From: Neoechinorhynchus agilis
Lineage: Eukaryota; Acanthocephala
NCBI GenBank assembly: GCA_051530055.1
Contig: CM121341.1
Coordinates: forward strand, 9,610,001 to 9,674,000
Reading direction: 5' to 3'
Length of the DNA: 64,000 nucleotides
Shown: piece by piece, positions 1-11,150 of the stretch
Layout of the letters: each line of letters begins with the position of its first letter
How positions within the stretch are numbered: the first letter of the stretch is position 1
Position numbers and translations under genes: made by a program
The notes under the pieces: model-generated
What the model saw: the letters and a program-made list of their open reading frames with translations, nothing else
Told to the model about the DNA's origin: nothing
The model's database searches: none

Positions 1-82
1 TCGACTAAGGTCCCTGTATTTTGTCCTTTTGCGGTACTCAGCGGCGGTTGCTGCTCCTCCTCCTCTGGTATAATAGTGACGA

Positions 83-150
83 ATTCTATGTTGCCGGTTG
101 CGAACGTGGCGTCCCCGAGAAGGCATTTGCCTCCAATCGCCGCAGGAACA
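83..150 (-). mobile_element. Degenerate fragment of R2-like retroelement C-terminal coding region
   Basis: The sequence around the phrase 'aacgtggcgtccccgagaa' matches, with substitutions, the antisense endonuclease-region sequence of the R2-like elements at 26.55 kb and 57.9 kb. Only this short stretch is recognisable and the reading frame is broken. The repeat continues off the left edge or is simply truncated. Confidence 0.6.
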
Positions 151-164
151 AAGAATATGACTCA

Positions 165-400
165 TGTACCTTTGGGTCCTCATAAGCACTCAAGTTCAGA
201 ATTGTTCAAAGAATGCGGATGTTGATTGTTGGGTAAAATACTGTTTTAGTCAGGTTGGGAGGTCCGCTTGGGTGGGAATATCCCGTCGGGCTGGAAGGTC
301 CGTTCTGGTCGGGAAGTTGGTGGTTCTTGTTTACAAGAGAGCTTGTGAGGTTGGTCTTTCCTCAGAATCATTTCAAGTTCTGATATCCGAGAGAATATTG
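165..400. repeat. Dispersed repeat, copy A
   Basis: This stretch resembles 1725-1895. Both contain 'gtcctcataa', 'ttgttcaaagaat', 'gagagctt' and 'gatatccgagaa' in the same order with intervening divergence. It has no convincing coding content. It is probably an old transposon remnant of unknown class. Confidence 0.5.
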
Positions 401-771
401 GAATTGATGTATAATTTTTGTGTATGTGTTTTCGTTCGTGTGCGTATCCATGACATGAATACTACCGTTTGTGTGTGTGCGCATTTAATTGTTCATTCGT
501 GAACGAACATTTTTCCTCGATTTGTGCGTGTACATCTTCGTGTGTATGTATGCGCGCGTTTGATTTTTGAAATGTACGTTTCATCATTCGTTCATTTGAC
601 GGTATGTTAAAAAAGTTTTTCTCGGTTGTTACTATTTAACATAACTAATCCAATGACCGTATTGACAGATCAGAAGTGAAACTCTTTTGGGCGCATCACA
701 GGAGATTAGAGTTTTCGATTAATTTTGATATTCTTTAGCTTAATATTTCTTGTTGAAAAGATAATTCATTG
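401..771. other. Intergenic, TG-rich low complexity
   Basis: Runs rich in TGTGTG and TTCGTTCG occupy about 415-600, followed by A+T-rich sequence. No gene or splice-supported exon is visible. Confidence 0.5.
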
Positions 772-1083
772 TTATTTGTCGATAGGAGAAAGTTCGCAAC
801 ACGGATATTAGTTCCGCGGTGGTGGCCCATGCAAAAAACACAGGGCACACTATTGATTTTAGTGCCGCTACAACACTAGTTTGCAATGGTCGGCGATTCG
901 AACGTATTATCAAGGCTCGAAACGTTCGAGGGCAATAAGCCTGATTTCAAATTAAGGATCCGACTCCCACCGGATGTTATGTGACGCGTGAATTGAGAAT
1001 CCCTGTGTTTTAGATCGCTGAAGAAGATCCGAGATAGTGGATCGAAATCTTAATTTCATTTATTTTCTCCTATCGACAAATAA
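772..1083. mobile_element. 312-bp non-autonomous element with 20-bp terminal inverted repeats
   Basis: The left end TTATTTGTCGATAGGAGAAA (772-791) is the exact reverse complement of the right end at 1064-1083. The interior is markedly more G+C-rich than its flanks and has no long open frame. On the minus strand the interior near 900 contains CGTTCGAATC, which resembles a Pol III box B, but no matching box A is convincing. It is best read as a MITE or a deletion derivative of a DNA transposon; the superfamily is unknown. Confidence 0.75.
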
Positions 1084-1724
1084 AATTAATATTTCTTCTT
1101 CTAAAACCAATGGTCGGTAGTGTACATTCGTAATCTTTAAACAAGCAGCAAAATACTATTAATAAAACAAAACAGAAATATCACATCTCGAATTCGTCAT
1201 TTAAACGAACAAAACGTGGTTTTAAACTTCAATCTACTTTTGAATACGAAAGAGTTTCTTATTTTATACAGAGGATATAATTATCTTTGATTAGTGAACT
1301 TATTACAAGTCTTCGCTTTCTATTTTGAAATTAATTATCAATAATGATGTTATGGGTGATTTCGCCTTTTTTTTGAAATTCTTAGATGGAATTTATCCTT
1401 GTATTCAATCATGCAAACAAAGATTTTATCCGTGAAGGATATCGATAATCCGTTTTTGACTGATTAATATTTTTCGTTCTATCAAAGAAGGATGGAGTAA
1501 TCTCTTGTTTTATTGATCACGATCCTTTTGATTGGTCTATTTAAAATTCTCATTCGAAATCATTATAACAGTTAAAAATTTAGAAAGGAATTACAAAACG
1601 GTTTCGATGAAGCTTAAAGTCAATATTAAAAGCTACACTTGACCGTTCCATGTTAAAAATGAACTTAAAAGTGCCACTTAAAACATTTAAAATAGCTTTT
1701 ATTTGTTAACAAAGAAAAGTGTCA
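1084..1724. other. A+T-rich intergenic stretch
   Basis: No coding exon, RNA gene or repeat could be recognised here. Confidence 0.5.
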
Positions 1725-1895
1725 TCGTTTGAGTCCTCATAAAAACTCGGGTTCAGATTTGTTCAAAGAATTCGGTTGTTGATTTTGGAGTGGTTTAAAA
1801 GGCTTTTTTGGATGGGAATTGATGGTTATCGTGTGCAGGAGAGCTTCGATCTTTCCTCTGGTTCATTCCGGGCCATGATATCCGAGAAGATATGC
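1725..1895. repeat. Dispersed repeat, copy B
   Basis: Diverged direct copy of 165-400, sharing several phrases of 10-13 bases in the same order. No coding function is evident. Confidence 0.5.
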
Positions 1896-2175
1896 GAAGT
1901 TTTTGGAAGGATAAAATGAATTAGGATTACTAGAGATGGAGATTACGAGTCATTGGGATTATGCGAGATTAGGTTAGTTCATTTCGGATTATTATATCCG
2001 CAGGGATTGGACTGTGGTAGTAGTAGGGTAAATGGACGTTTTGATTGTTATTTAAGATTTCGGCACCACGACATGTTGAACAGCCATAATTTTAGTTCAA
2101 GAAAATTGGTATACATATTAGATTTATCAACGTTTTAACAATAAAAACTCTCTTTTACGTGATTTATGTGATCAA

Positions 2176-2795
2176 TTGAAATTATTGTTTAAAGTCTTCA
2201 TCAGCGGTAAAGAGTTTATTAAAGACGTTCTCGGCGAACCTCTTCGGGTTCATCATCATCAGTTTGATCAATGTTTCGAAATAAAAGAGAGAGTAAAACC
2301 GGGTGAAGACTTCTAAACAATAATTTCAATCATATTGCCCGGTACCTAATTAATCGACATTAAAATTATTGTTTAAAGTCTTCATCAGCGGTAAAGAGTT
2401 TATTCAAGACGTCCTCGGCGAAGCTTCTTCGGGTTCATCATCAGTTTGCGCAATGTTTCGAGATAAAAGAGAAAGTTTTAAAGCTCTTGCGAAAAACAGC
2501 TTTATAACTCTCTCTTTTATTTCGAAACATTGATCAAACTGATGCTGATGAACCCGAAGAGGTTCGCCGAGGACGTCTTTAATAAACTCTTTACCGCTGA
2601 TGAAGACTTTAAACAATAATTTTAATGTCGATTAATTAGGTACCGGGCAATATGATTGAAATTATTGTTTAGAAGTCTTCACCCGGTTTTACTTTCTCTT
2701 TTATTTCGAAACATTGCGCAAACTGATGATGAACCCGAAGAGGTTCGCCGAGGACGTCTTTAATAAACTCTTTACCGCTGATGAAGATTTCTGAA
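2176..2795. repeat. 620-bp imperfect palindrome built from four copies of one module
   Basis: A module of about 130 bp, beginning near 'attattgtttaaagtcttca' and running through 'gcggtaaagagttta' and 'gttcatcatca', occurs twice in direct order (from about 2185 and 2365). It then occurs twice in inverted order (ending about 2620 and 2790), with the centre near 2490. Outer and inner copies differ by small indels, so the structure is old or assembled in steps. A related foldback lies at 47467-47614 and a solo end near 49,710, so this is a mobile foldback/MITE family. Confidence 0.8.
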
Positions 2796-2897
2796 TACAT
2801 GTTTTTAATAACCTAAAGAATTTCCGATATAACTCTATTCTCGTTTATTTTCCATCCTAAAACAAACTCATACTGTGAGATCGAACATATTTTAGAA

Positions 2898-3269
2898 ATG
2901 ATCCAAACTCGGAGTCTCGTATTGTTGGCTCTTCTATCGGCAGCAGGTCTCTCGCTCCTTGTCTTCTCTTGTGCTCTCGCTAACTACAACTGGTGGCCAT
3001 CGCTCGTTGTGATATTCTACGTCGCTGCTCCAATACCGATATGTATTGCTCATCGGATCCAAGACCAAGAGTTCTCCAATACTCGAGATTTTATGATATT
3101 CTCGTCCTCAGCACTAGTAACATCCTCATTTGCTCTCCCGGTTGTCCTTGCTAGAGCCGAAGTAATCAAAGTCGGATCAATGGTTCTATCAATCATTGCA
3201 AATATTGTCATCTTCTGCACTACTTCTTACTACATGAAGATAAGCTCCGATGAACCGTATTATTACTAA
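2898..3269 (+). CDS. vps55: VPS55/LEPROT family membrane protein
   Basis: Single-exon gene for a 123-residue protein, the usual length of this family. Four hydrophobic segments lie near residues 7-27, 33-53, 68-87 and 95-114. Family landmarks include SAAGLSLLVFSCAL in segment 1, a WWP motif opening segment 2, the APIP turn, and PVVLARAEVIKVG leading to the last segment. Vertebrate LEPROT/LEPROTL1 and yeast Vps55 share these. Family members sit in endosomal membranes and act in late-endosome sorting and surface-receptor trafficking. The start is chosen because 'attttag' ends two bases before the ATG, like a spliced-leader acceptor. It has no introns, unlike its neighbours. Family assignment is firm; the exact trafficking role is inferred. 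Confidence 0.9.
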   Translation: MIQTRSLVLLALLSAAGLSLLVFSCALANYNWWPSLVVIFYVAAPIPICIAHRIQDQEFSNTRDFMIFSSSALVTSSFALPVVLARAEVIKVGSMVLSIIANIVIFCTTSYYMKISSDEPYYY

Positions 3270-5085
3270 AGAGTTTTTGAACGACGTCGAATGAGATTGG
3301 AAGTATTAATGATGTGAAATAAAAAGAAACTGCCATTAAAAGGATGAGATAAAGGTAGAATTTTCCACTAGAGAAAGCAAGAAAAACCTTTCAATTTAAT
3401 GCCTTTATAAATTCCGGCTTGACTGCCATTCTTGTGGAAAAGTAAGTAATAACATAAATTCATCGCGATTTAATCAAGAATTACGGCGTCAAAAATGCTC
3501 GACAGCATTTGTGAAGGCAATGAGCAATCGGTTTAACTAGTTCTGCCATAAGAAATTAATTTCATAGAATCATATAACGAAAGGAAGTCTTACTGGACCC
3601 AATAACTTGGTATTTTGTCTAAAAATCAGAGCGAGAACTATAAGAAACTTAGAGCTAAATGGAAAATTTCCATCGTATATTTTCTTTATTAAGGCACACC
3701 ATTTTGATTTACAAACAAGAAGTGAAAAAAAGACGACGGAAAGCGAATTTTTTAAGTTCTGTTGATTTGGTTTGCACATAACATTGAACAATATAATTTA
3801 GGTATAACTGAGAATTAATCCATTAGCGCAGCAGTCCTCGGTGTATTAAAGATGGTAAGTTTTTGCATGTCCCTGATCAGTTAAGTGAATCTTATCGAAT
3901 AATTATTGATTGTTTAAGATGTAATTTGTTCGGATAATCCCCTTGAATATATTTTGTTTGACCATGAGACTACCCTGAAACATTGCATATCTCAGTTATC
4001 GTTAAGCATTGAAATCATTATTTTTAGATGCTCAAAGTTTAATATGTAGCGAATATTTGTCATATATACTTCGAAGGGGTTTTTAAAAGATTTTAAATTC
4101 ACAGAATAGTTGTTCGTATTTTTTGTGGATAATATCGGTCGTAACCTTGATAATCATCGTAAAGAGAATGCCGGCATAATAATTATTCAATTTTTACACT
4201 TTAAAAGTGATCCAAAATTAATAAAATTATCCAAATGCTTAAAAATTCAAAGTATTTGCAAATATTCGTTGTATTGTCGAACAAATCACTTCCATACAAA
4301 ATTAAATAATGTCAGGATATTTAGCCTGATGTGTAAATGTTTGAGAAACCTTATAAACTATTTATCCACATTATCGACTTGTGTAAGATGAGCGATAAAA
4401 TAGTAGATAGTTCCTTCAACGTTTAGCATGAATATTTTCTAGGAAATAGACGGAAACATTAAACTCAGCATATAAAAATTATCTGTTTTTTTCCATTAAC
4501 AATCTCGTCTCGCTCTCGGTGGACCGAAGCCGATGTGTCTAACTTTTATCAAACAACATTTACGATTGTTTATTTTTATGTAAAGCAATTCAAATAGGAG
4601 GAATTTATGCACTTTCGATATAAATTATGGTATCTGACAGAGCACGATGGTTGCCGAATTTTCGGACAAAATATTAGATATGACAATTGTCCATCGACTG
4701 CATTGTAATATCTCATTCTTTGCATCTGGTGTAAAAAATTTAAAGGATTTATTGGTTCCAATATTTCGGCACAATTTTGTATGCGTTTATCAAGGTTGTT
4801 TCACAATACTCAAAATGATAAAACTAAGAAAATATAAATTGAGCTAAAAAATGTATTCAAACATTCAAACACTCTTCCGCCTACAGTACAAGTACATAAA
4901 TTTGATAAAATTAAACTAATTTTTTTGAAAGTCTCGAATAGAAATATTTTTAGTTATCCTAAAGATATAAGCTTGTGCGCTGGGTACAAAATTCTATTCT
5001 TCAATAATGTATATAATCTGCTAATGTACAAAAGTAGAATTTAATTTAAAACAAAAAGAACTAAGAGCACAATTTGTTTTCTTGG
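3270..5085. other. A+T-rich spacer
   Basis: Short open frames here have A+T-driven composition and no family features, and no splice-supported exon chain was found. The 3' end of the VPS55 transcript probably lies within the first 100 bases: 'aataaaaag' occurs near 3319. Confidence 0.5.
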
Positions 5086-5233
5086 GAATTATTCATTATA
5101 GTTTCATTTTCAATTAGCGATGTTTGATTCAGAAATTGAGCCAAATGTTGGGCATGACCACCGTGATCACAATGAACGCAGTATTTCTGAATCAAAGATT
5201 GCTAATTGAAACTGGAACTATAATGAATAATTT
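5086..5233. mobile_element. MITE with ~50-bp terminal inverted repeats
   Basis: The left end reads inward from GAATTATTCATTATAGTTTC through 'caattagcgatgtttgattcagaaat'. The right end is its near-exact reverse complement, ending in 'aataatttc'. About 48 bp of unique spacer separates the arms. The same terminal sequence bounds the element at 55245-55436 in the VRK gene, so this is a family. Confidence 0.8.
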
Positions 5234-7364
5234 CTTTACAATTAATTTTATACTCGTTTAAACACTCCTTTTTAGAAACTTAGCGTGGCTGACAGATATG
5301 CTTGAAGGAGAAGATATACAATAAGAGCAAAATGTTTAAATCTGATTATATCTGGGTTTTTCCCAGTCGTAATCTTTTCTGGTCGACAGATATCCAGTGT
5401 GAAAAGTAAGCAGAATTCTGTATGGATTTTTTTCTCATTGATGCACTGCTATACGTTTACATCGTATCACAAAATTCCCAGGTGCCCCATAGATATCCAT
5501 TTATGGGGATAAACGTCTTTGTTGGAGCCGTTAACAAACGGATGACAGGATTGCATAATCCATATCTTTGGATTGTCTCTGTAAATAGATTATTTCTTGT
5601 TATCGGTTCTCAAGCACTGCTACTTTTCACAGTGGTATTTTTTTATATTTGCCCAGAACCCCATTTTATGTGTCAGTGGCAAAAAAACGGACCGCTGCGA
5701 CATTGTCCCAATGTTTTGTAGAAACTTTCTCACCCACACCATCAGTCAAAATGAATAGCACTTGATAAAAATCCTTCCCAAGAGGCTTGTCATTAGCATT
5801 CGAGATTCATTGAGATGTTTAGCCCTCTTCCTCCCCACACCCATTTGAATGATCAACTTGATATTTTAGCCTAACATTCACAGTGTGTGTGTCGAGCGGA
5901 TGGATTTTTGTGGCAATGTAGTTATATATGCATCCGTTGGGATGAATACAAATAGATTTGCCGTTTGGATGCGAAATGGCAGATGAAAATCGGAGCGTAT
6001 ATACAGAGATCTAGAGCACTTTCCGCATACTTTTTTCCGAAGCAAGTGGGTAAGTGATCGGTCCAAATTAAAAGAAAGGTGTAATATTTCATCAATAAGA
6101 AATGAAGAAAAGTGTCAGACTAATGGACTAAATATGGAGGAAAGCCAATATGTTGCGCCCCATAGGCAGCATTATAAAGAAGCAGTCGGAAGTTCCTTAG
6201 GAAATATTTTCGCATTATTTGAAGCTAGGAATTCGGCTATGTTTCGCATGAATGGCTTTTCCGTTCCTTGCCTCGCTTACATGGAGTATCGTGAACTCTC
6301 ACTTTACTCATGATGTCTCGGTTTGATTTATGTTCCACCGTGATATTCTCTCCACATTATGCCCGAACAAATGTGTATATATATGCTGGTTGGTTGGCAA
6401 ATGAAAGTAGATGGGATTAGATGGGCTCAACTGAGTCTGATCTTAGGCAAACAAAAGTGGGACTTGCGCAACGTCGAGTTCTGTTTACTCCTGATGTACA
6501 GCGTATGTTTATTGTTACTTTAGACCGAGTCTGCCTGATTTATCCGAACCAGCCATTACAACATTATCTGCTTACGGCCACACACACAAGTGCTGCAGAT
6601 TCGGCACCCATCTCAGACTATTGACGCCTACCATCACCTATTTTAGATTAAGCTCCTTTAGTTCAACATAGAACGGGCTTATCCGTTTTATAAAAGCTAA
6701 TTCGTAGCCGTGATCAAATGTTCTAATTTCTCATTTTATAATTGTCAGGTTGGTATCATCCTAACGAGTTGGCTGCTTTGACAGAGTGTGGCGCGGTTCT
6801 ACTACTCCACCTCAAATAGCACAGGTTCCTTTGCCGTCATTCCATAACCGCCACATATCCCGATGCACCAGCCTACTTATAATATCACATACCAAGTTCT
6901 CTTCTTGTTCTAAGAGCATTTGTCGTCTTTTTTGCTGAGAAGCACAAGCAAACTGTACCTCCAAGCTTTCCCACCACACGATATAATCTCTTTTTCCTTG
7001 CTGAAAGCAGCACGTTTGTCATTTCTAGAGCTTCCACCTTTTCCCCTTGTCTACGCACACCTTTTTATCCTCCTCTTCCATCGCCATCAGTCCTATATTT
7101 GCTGTCTCCTTGGATAGTGGTACTACTGCTTTGGCTGAGGTGATGGAAGAGGCACAATCGCAGTCGACGCTGGAGAGCAGATTTTTCGCCTAGAAAAGGA
7201 GGGAACAAACATATAGGTGCTTAAACACGCTTATATCTTCTGTCTTCTTTTTACTGTCATTGCCATCAAGGATCTTTGCGCCATCCTCAGGATCAATCTG
7301 TCCATACGAACACACATTTCAGCTTTCAACACACACACACAAAAAAAACAAGTAGCTCAACGAA
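5234..7364. other. Intergenic region upstream of the LDLa/Ig gene
   Basis: No supported gene. An open frame at 5422-5721 (99 codons, hydrophobic patches) lacks any family signature or splice partners and was not called. From about 6,640 the sequence becomes C-rich and ends in a CA microsatellite (7327-7340) just before the next start codon. This stretch should hold the promoter of the 7,365 gene. Confidence 0.4.
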
Positions 7365-10300
7365 ATGCGCCGCCCGTTCACTGAGCTTGTTCGTCTCCTA
7401 TTATGCGTCTTGGTCTTAAGTGTCCATACACAAACAGTGAGTCCAAGAATTTTTAATCTCCCTGTTTCATCATCATCTCAAAACAGTCGTCTCAAATCGA
7501 ATCAACCGATGAATTGTCCAACTATGATGAACTATACGAGTCGGGTTCGTATTCCTCCACTTCATTTGGGACAAGCATCGGGCCGTCAAGCACAGAAAGT
7601 CCCCATGAAGACATATCCACTTCGGATTCCGCCATCACCACCACCGCCGCCGAAACTGATGAGTTCGTCCAGAGTTCAAACACATTTGAAACAGAACTTA
7701 CTTACGAACAAACCATAGTAGTGACTGACTCAACTGACTTTGGTCAAGAAGGTAGTCATATAATCGAGATACTAACTATCACGCAATATTGTGAATCTTG
7801 CATTGAACACAACTAACACATTAACACATATCTTAGTTGATTTTAACAAAAATTGCTATCCAACTTTGAAGTACACAAATTTTGTTTAGATTTCCAATCA
7901 TCCACTTCAAGTTTGGTTGAAGATGAAACTTCATTGGGATATGATCTTAAAAGTACCGAGTACTCTTCGCAGCCGGAGGACGACGATCTCCAGAATGGTC
8001 AGCACTCTGATTCTAGTACGGAGTATTTATACAATAGCGACGAAGCAACTTCTGAACCTGTGGAGGAATCGGCCGGTCCTGAGGTGGAATATACAACGAA
8101 CTTATTCGCTGAAGATGCCGAGGAAGATTATGCTAATGATGACAGTACGGAAACCACCCAGGAACTAACGAGTGATGAAACTCAAGGTAAACGTTTTCAA
8201 CTTAAAAAACAATACTTCCAAATATTTCGTGTTAATGTTTAGCGTACACTGAAATGTGGCCAATGGACGGCGTTACAGGTGAGCTCAGACTTACTTATGG
8301 TGGGGTATTCGAATAGCATAGCTGAAAAATTTGAGACTTCTTTTTTAAGTAACCTCGAACTCGTCCTTGTTGGACGTTTGCAACTCTACTTTTGAGTTTC
8401 AATGCATAAGTGGAAAGTGCATTCCTATAAGTTTTCTTTGCGACGGAGTAAAGGATTGTGAGGATGGAGACGATGAAGATACTCCGGATTCATGCCCAAA
8501 AGGTCGTCCCTTTGCCAACCGTGCATTTAACTATTTTAACCCACATTGCTGACCAACATTTGTCTCATAACTAATTCCCGATATGTGTTGCCTAATGCAT
8601 GCAAAAATAACCCGGAAGTTAAGGAAATAGTTATTTCACGCTCATGCCCTATGTGTCCTTTTTCGATGTTTAGATTGCTATGAAGGTCAATTGGCCTGCT
8701 ACGATGGCACGTGCATTGATGCATCTTTGATATGCGATGGTACAAAAGATTGCCCTGATGGGGAAGACGAGGATCACCTAATTTGCAGAGAACAAGGTTT
8801 GCTATCAAATCTTTGATAGCTTACATAGGCTCACTTGGCATAAAGGGGCATTAGATGCCGACGAAATGGTCCAGCTTTCAAATAAGACGTTCAAGTGTGA
8901 TGACGGAACGTTTATTCCGCTCGAGAATGCGTTTGATGCCGTAGAAGACTGCGCGGACGCTTCAGACGAAGGTATAAGAGCTCAAAACCATAAATTGAGG
9001 GAATGCTTTCAATGCGTCGTTGATGGAATGTGTCATGATCCTAGCATTCTATGTAACGGTGTCCAGGATTGCACAAATGGATCAGACGAAGATGAAACCC
9101 ATTGTGGTAACTGAATTCAACCATGACATCTTGAATGGACTTGTCATTTAGGTCCAGAGAAAACAACTGAAATATCAGAAGCAGAGATTGTAGATGAAAC
9201 TTTAGATAAGGACGAAGAAATAAGTCCGTTTTTGCTATCTTTTGAAAACTACTGACTTGTCTTTTTTAAATAAGGTTCCGAGACAGTTACCCTTAGTGAA
9301 ACGGACGAGCCATTTGGTGAATCTACCAGCACAAGCACTTCACCACTTACGTCAACTTCAGTGACAACTCCATCTGCCGACTCTGTGGTCGCTGATGGAT
9401 ACCCAACTGCTTACAAAGATGGTCATCTCGTACTTAAACCAGTTGCACCACCAGAAATAGGAGTACTTCACATGATGAAATGCCATTTCGACGATAATAC
9501 GAAATTCAGTTACGAGCTTATACACAGCAAATTTCAGTTCTTTAAAGATGGAGTTCCTCTTGAAGTCCTAGAAGGATATAAACAAAAAATCGACCAGGTT
9601 CTTAATATGTTTTATGTTCAGGACATTAAACCGAGTGATTTTGGCACATATCGATGCATCATGATTTTGCCATCCGGAGAGAAACTGACGGCTGCTTACC
9701 ATTTAAATATAGAGACTGCCGAGACAACCCGTGCAGTCACAGTTTCAACCGTATCGTCTGAGCCAGCGATTGAAGCAACCACAACCGGAGATGGAACTTT
9801 GTCTCTCACAGAGCATATTCCTGAAGGATATGATGATGAGTTGGATAACTTACCTGATGAAGTACTTGATGCGATGGACACTCAGGCAGAACCACTTGTT
9901 GATAAGGAGATTACGGTGTTTAAGGACAGCACGGTCGAGATTGAATGTCCTGTTTCATTGGCTCCGGGTGAAACACCCTCCGAAGCGTATTGGAGAAACG
10001 AGAATCACATGGTTGAAGCCAATGTAGATCATAACACCGACGGAAACGGGCATTGTTATGGATCACTTTCTCGAGATGACCAACGAGAAGGGTCATGGCG
10101 TTGTTACGGATTGATTAACGGTGAAGAAAAGTTCCTATGTGGATTCAATGCACTGTTCCAATATTCATCGGATGCCCCACAAGTACACATAACAGAAGAG
10201 GAAATAATCGACATTTTAGAGGAATACGATAGCATCTCGACAACGACAGTAGCTCCTCTATCTGAATTTGTATTGGAGGTGAATCCATCTTCGATTGAAG

Positions 10301-11069
10301 TTAATGCGGGCGACACGGTTCGACTTACATGTAGAGGAACAAATATTCCTGAAGGAAGTGGAATATATTTTATAAAGGTGCAGCCGTATGGTTTAGTACA
10401 TGGAGATTTGGATTCGACTCGACGTGACGAGCAAGGTTCGGCTGAGTATTCGATAACGATACCCTCGGCGAAATCTGAAGATAGTGGAGAATATGAGTGT
10501 ATAGCGCTAACTCCGAATCGACGTGTTGTTAGAACGGATTTCTCCATAAACGTTTTGGACGTTGCAACGACCAGCCAGCCACCACCACCACCGCCGCCGC
10601 CGCCACCACCGTCGACGACTAAGCCCGTTGAGCCGACAATGCTCCGTATCCCGGATGCAATGTTTAGAAGAGGTGATCAAGCCGAATTGAGATGCCAAGG
10701 AGTACAAAGGGAAGATATGCCATTTATAAGATGGAGTCATGAAGGAAGAGTACGTTTAATGCACTTTTATATTCGGATCCATAAGGAACACTTCATTTAG
10801 CCCATTGACGAACGTGATTACCATACTGAAGGCGATGTACTATTAGTGAGGCAATTGTCAGATAGTCATGTTGGAGAGTACTCGTGCAGTGTTATCAATG
10901 GAATGGGAGTTTATGTTGGTGCGACGGGGCGACTATTACTACAAACAGGTATCAGCTCTAGAAAATGCCTCATTTTCGATCTTCCATTCCATGTTGGCTG
11001 GTTTATCATTCTTCGTTGTGCTAACATATCATAGGAGGATTGAACGATGAAGGAACGTTTTCTGCATAA
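7365..11069 (+). CDS. Secreted multi-LDLa / Ig-domain matrix protein (perlecan N-terminal-like), 11 exons
   Basis: Exons by GT-AG and phase: 7365-7436, 7487-7751, 7890-8186, 8243-8278, 8350-8502, 8674-8796, 8855-9106, 9152-9223, 9275-10749, 10801-10948, 11035-11069. Nearly all introns are phase 1. The protein opens with a hydrophobic signal peptide (about 22 residues), then an acidic Ser/Thr/Glu-rich stretch like a glycosaminoglycan-attachment region. Four LDL-receptor class A modules follow (exons 5, 6, two in 7) with CDG..DC.DG.DE calcium cages; the third is degenerate. Exon 9 holds three Ig-like domains separated by acidic linkers and a Pro run (10577-10609) encoded by CCA/CCG. Exon 10 completes a fourth Ig domain. 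The stop falls 81 bp before a second signal-peptide start. It may be a separate gene in an operon-like pair or the 5' part of one unc-52 locus, because exon 10 ends in phase 1 and could join the next gene's exon 2. Confidence 0.75.
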
Positions 11070-11150
11070 ATTTGCAACGGGAGTATATAGAAAATGCGCT
11101 ATATATGAGACGGGATAAATAGTTAGGAAACGAAGAATCGCTTTACCAAC

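Noticed and set aside
164-502. 112-codon open frame on the plus strand
   Set aside because: It overlaps a dispersed repeat and TG-rich low-complexity DNA, with no domain or splice support.
2404-2616. 70-codon minus-strand frame
   Set aside because: It lies wholly within the palindromic repeat and is the repeat read through.
5422-5721. 99-codon frame with hydrophobic patches
   Set aside because: No acceptor context, no family pattern, A+T-driven composition.
7365-9114. Idea that the LDLa cluster is an LDL receptor
   Set aside because: No EGF/YWTD propeller or transmembrane segment; the LDLa modules are followed by Ig domains, as in perlecan-type proteins.
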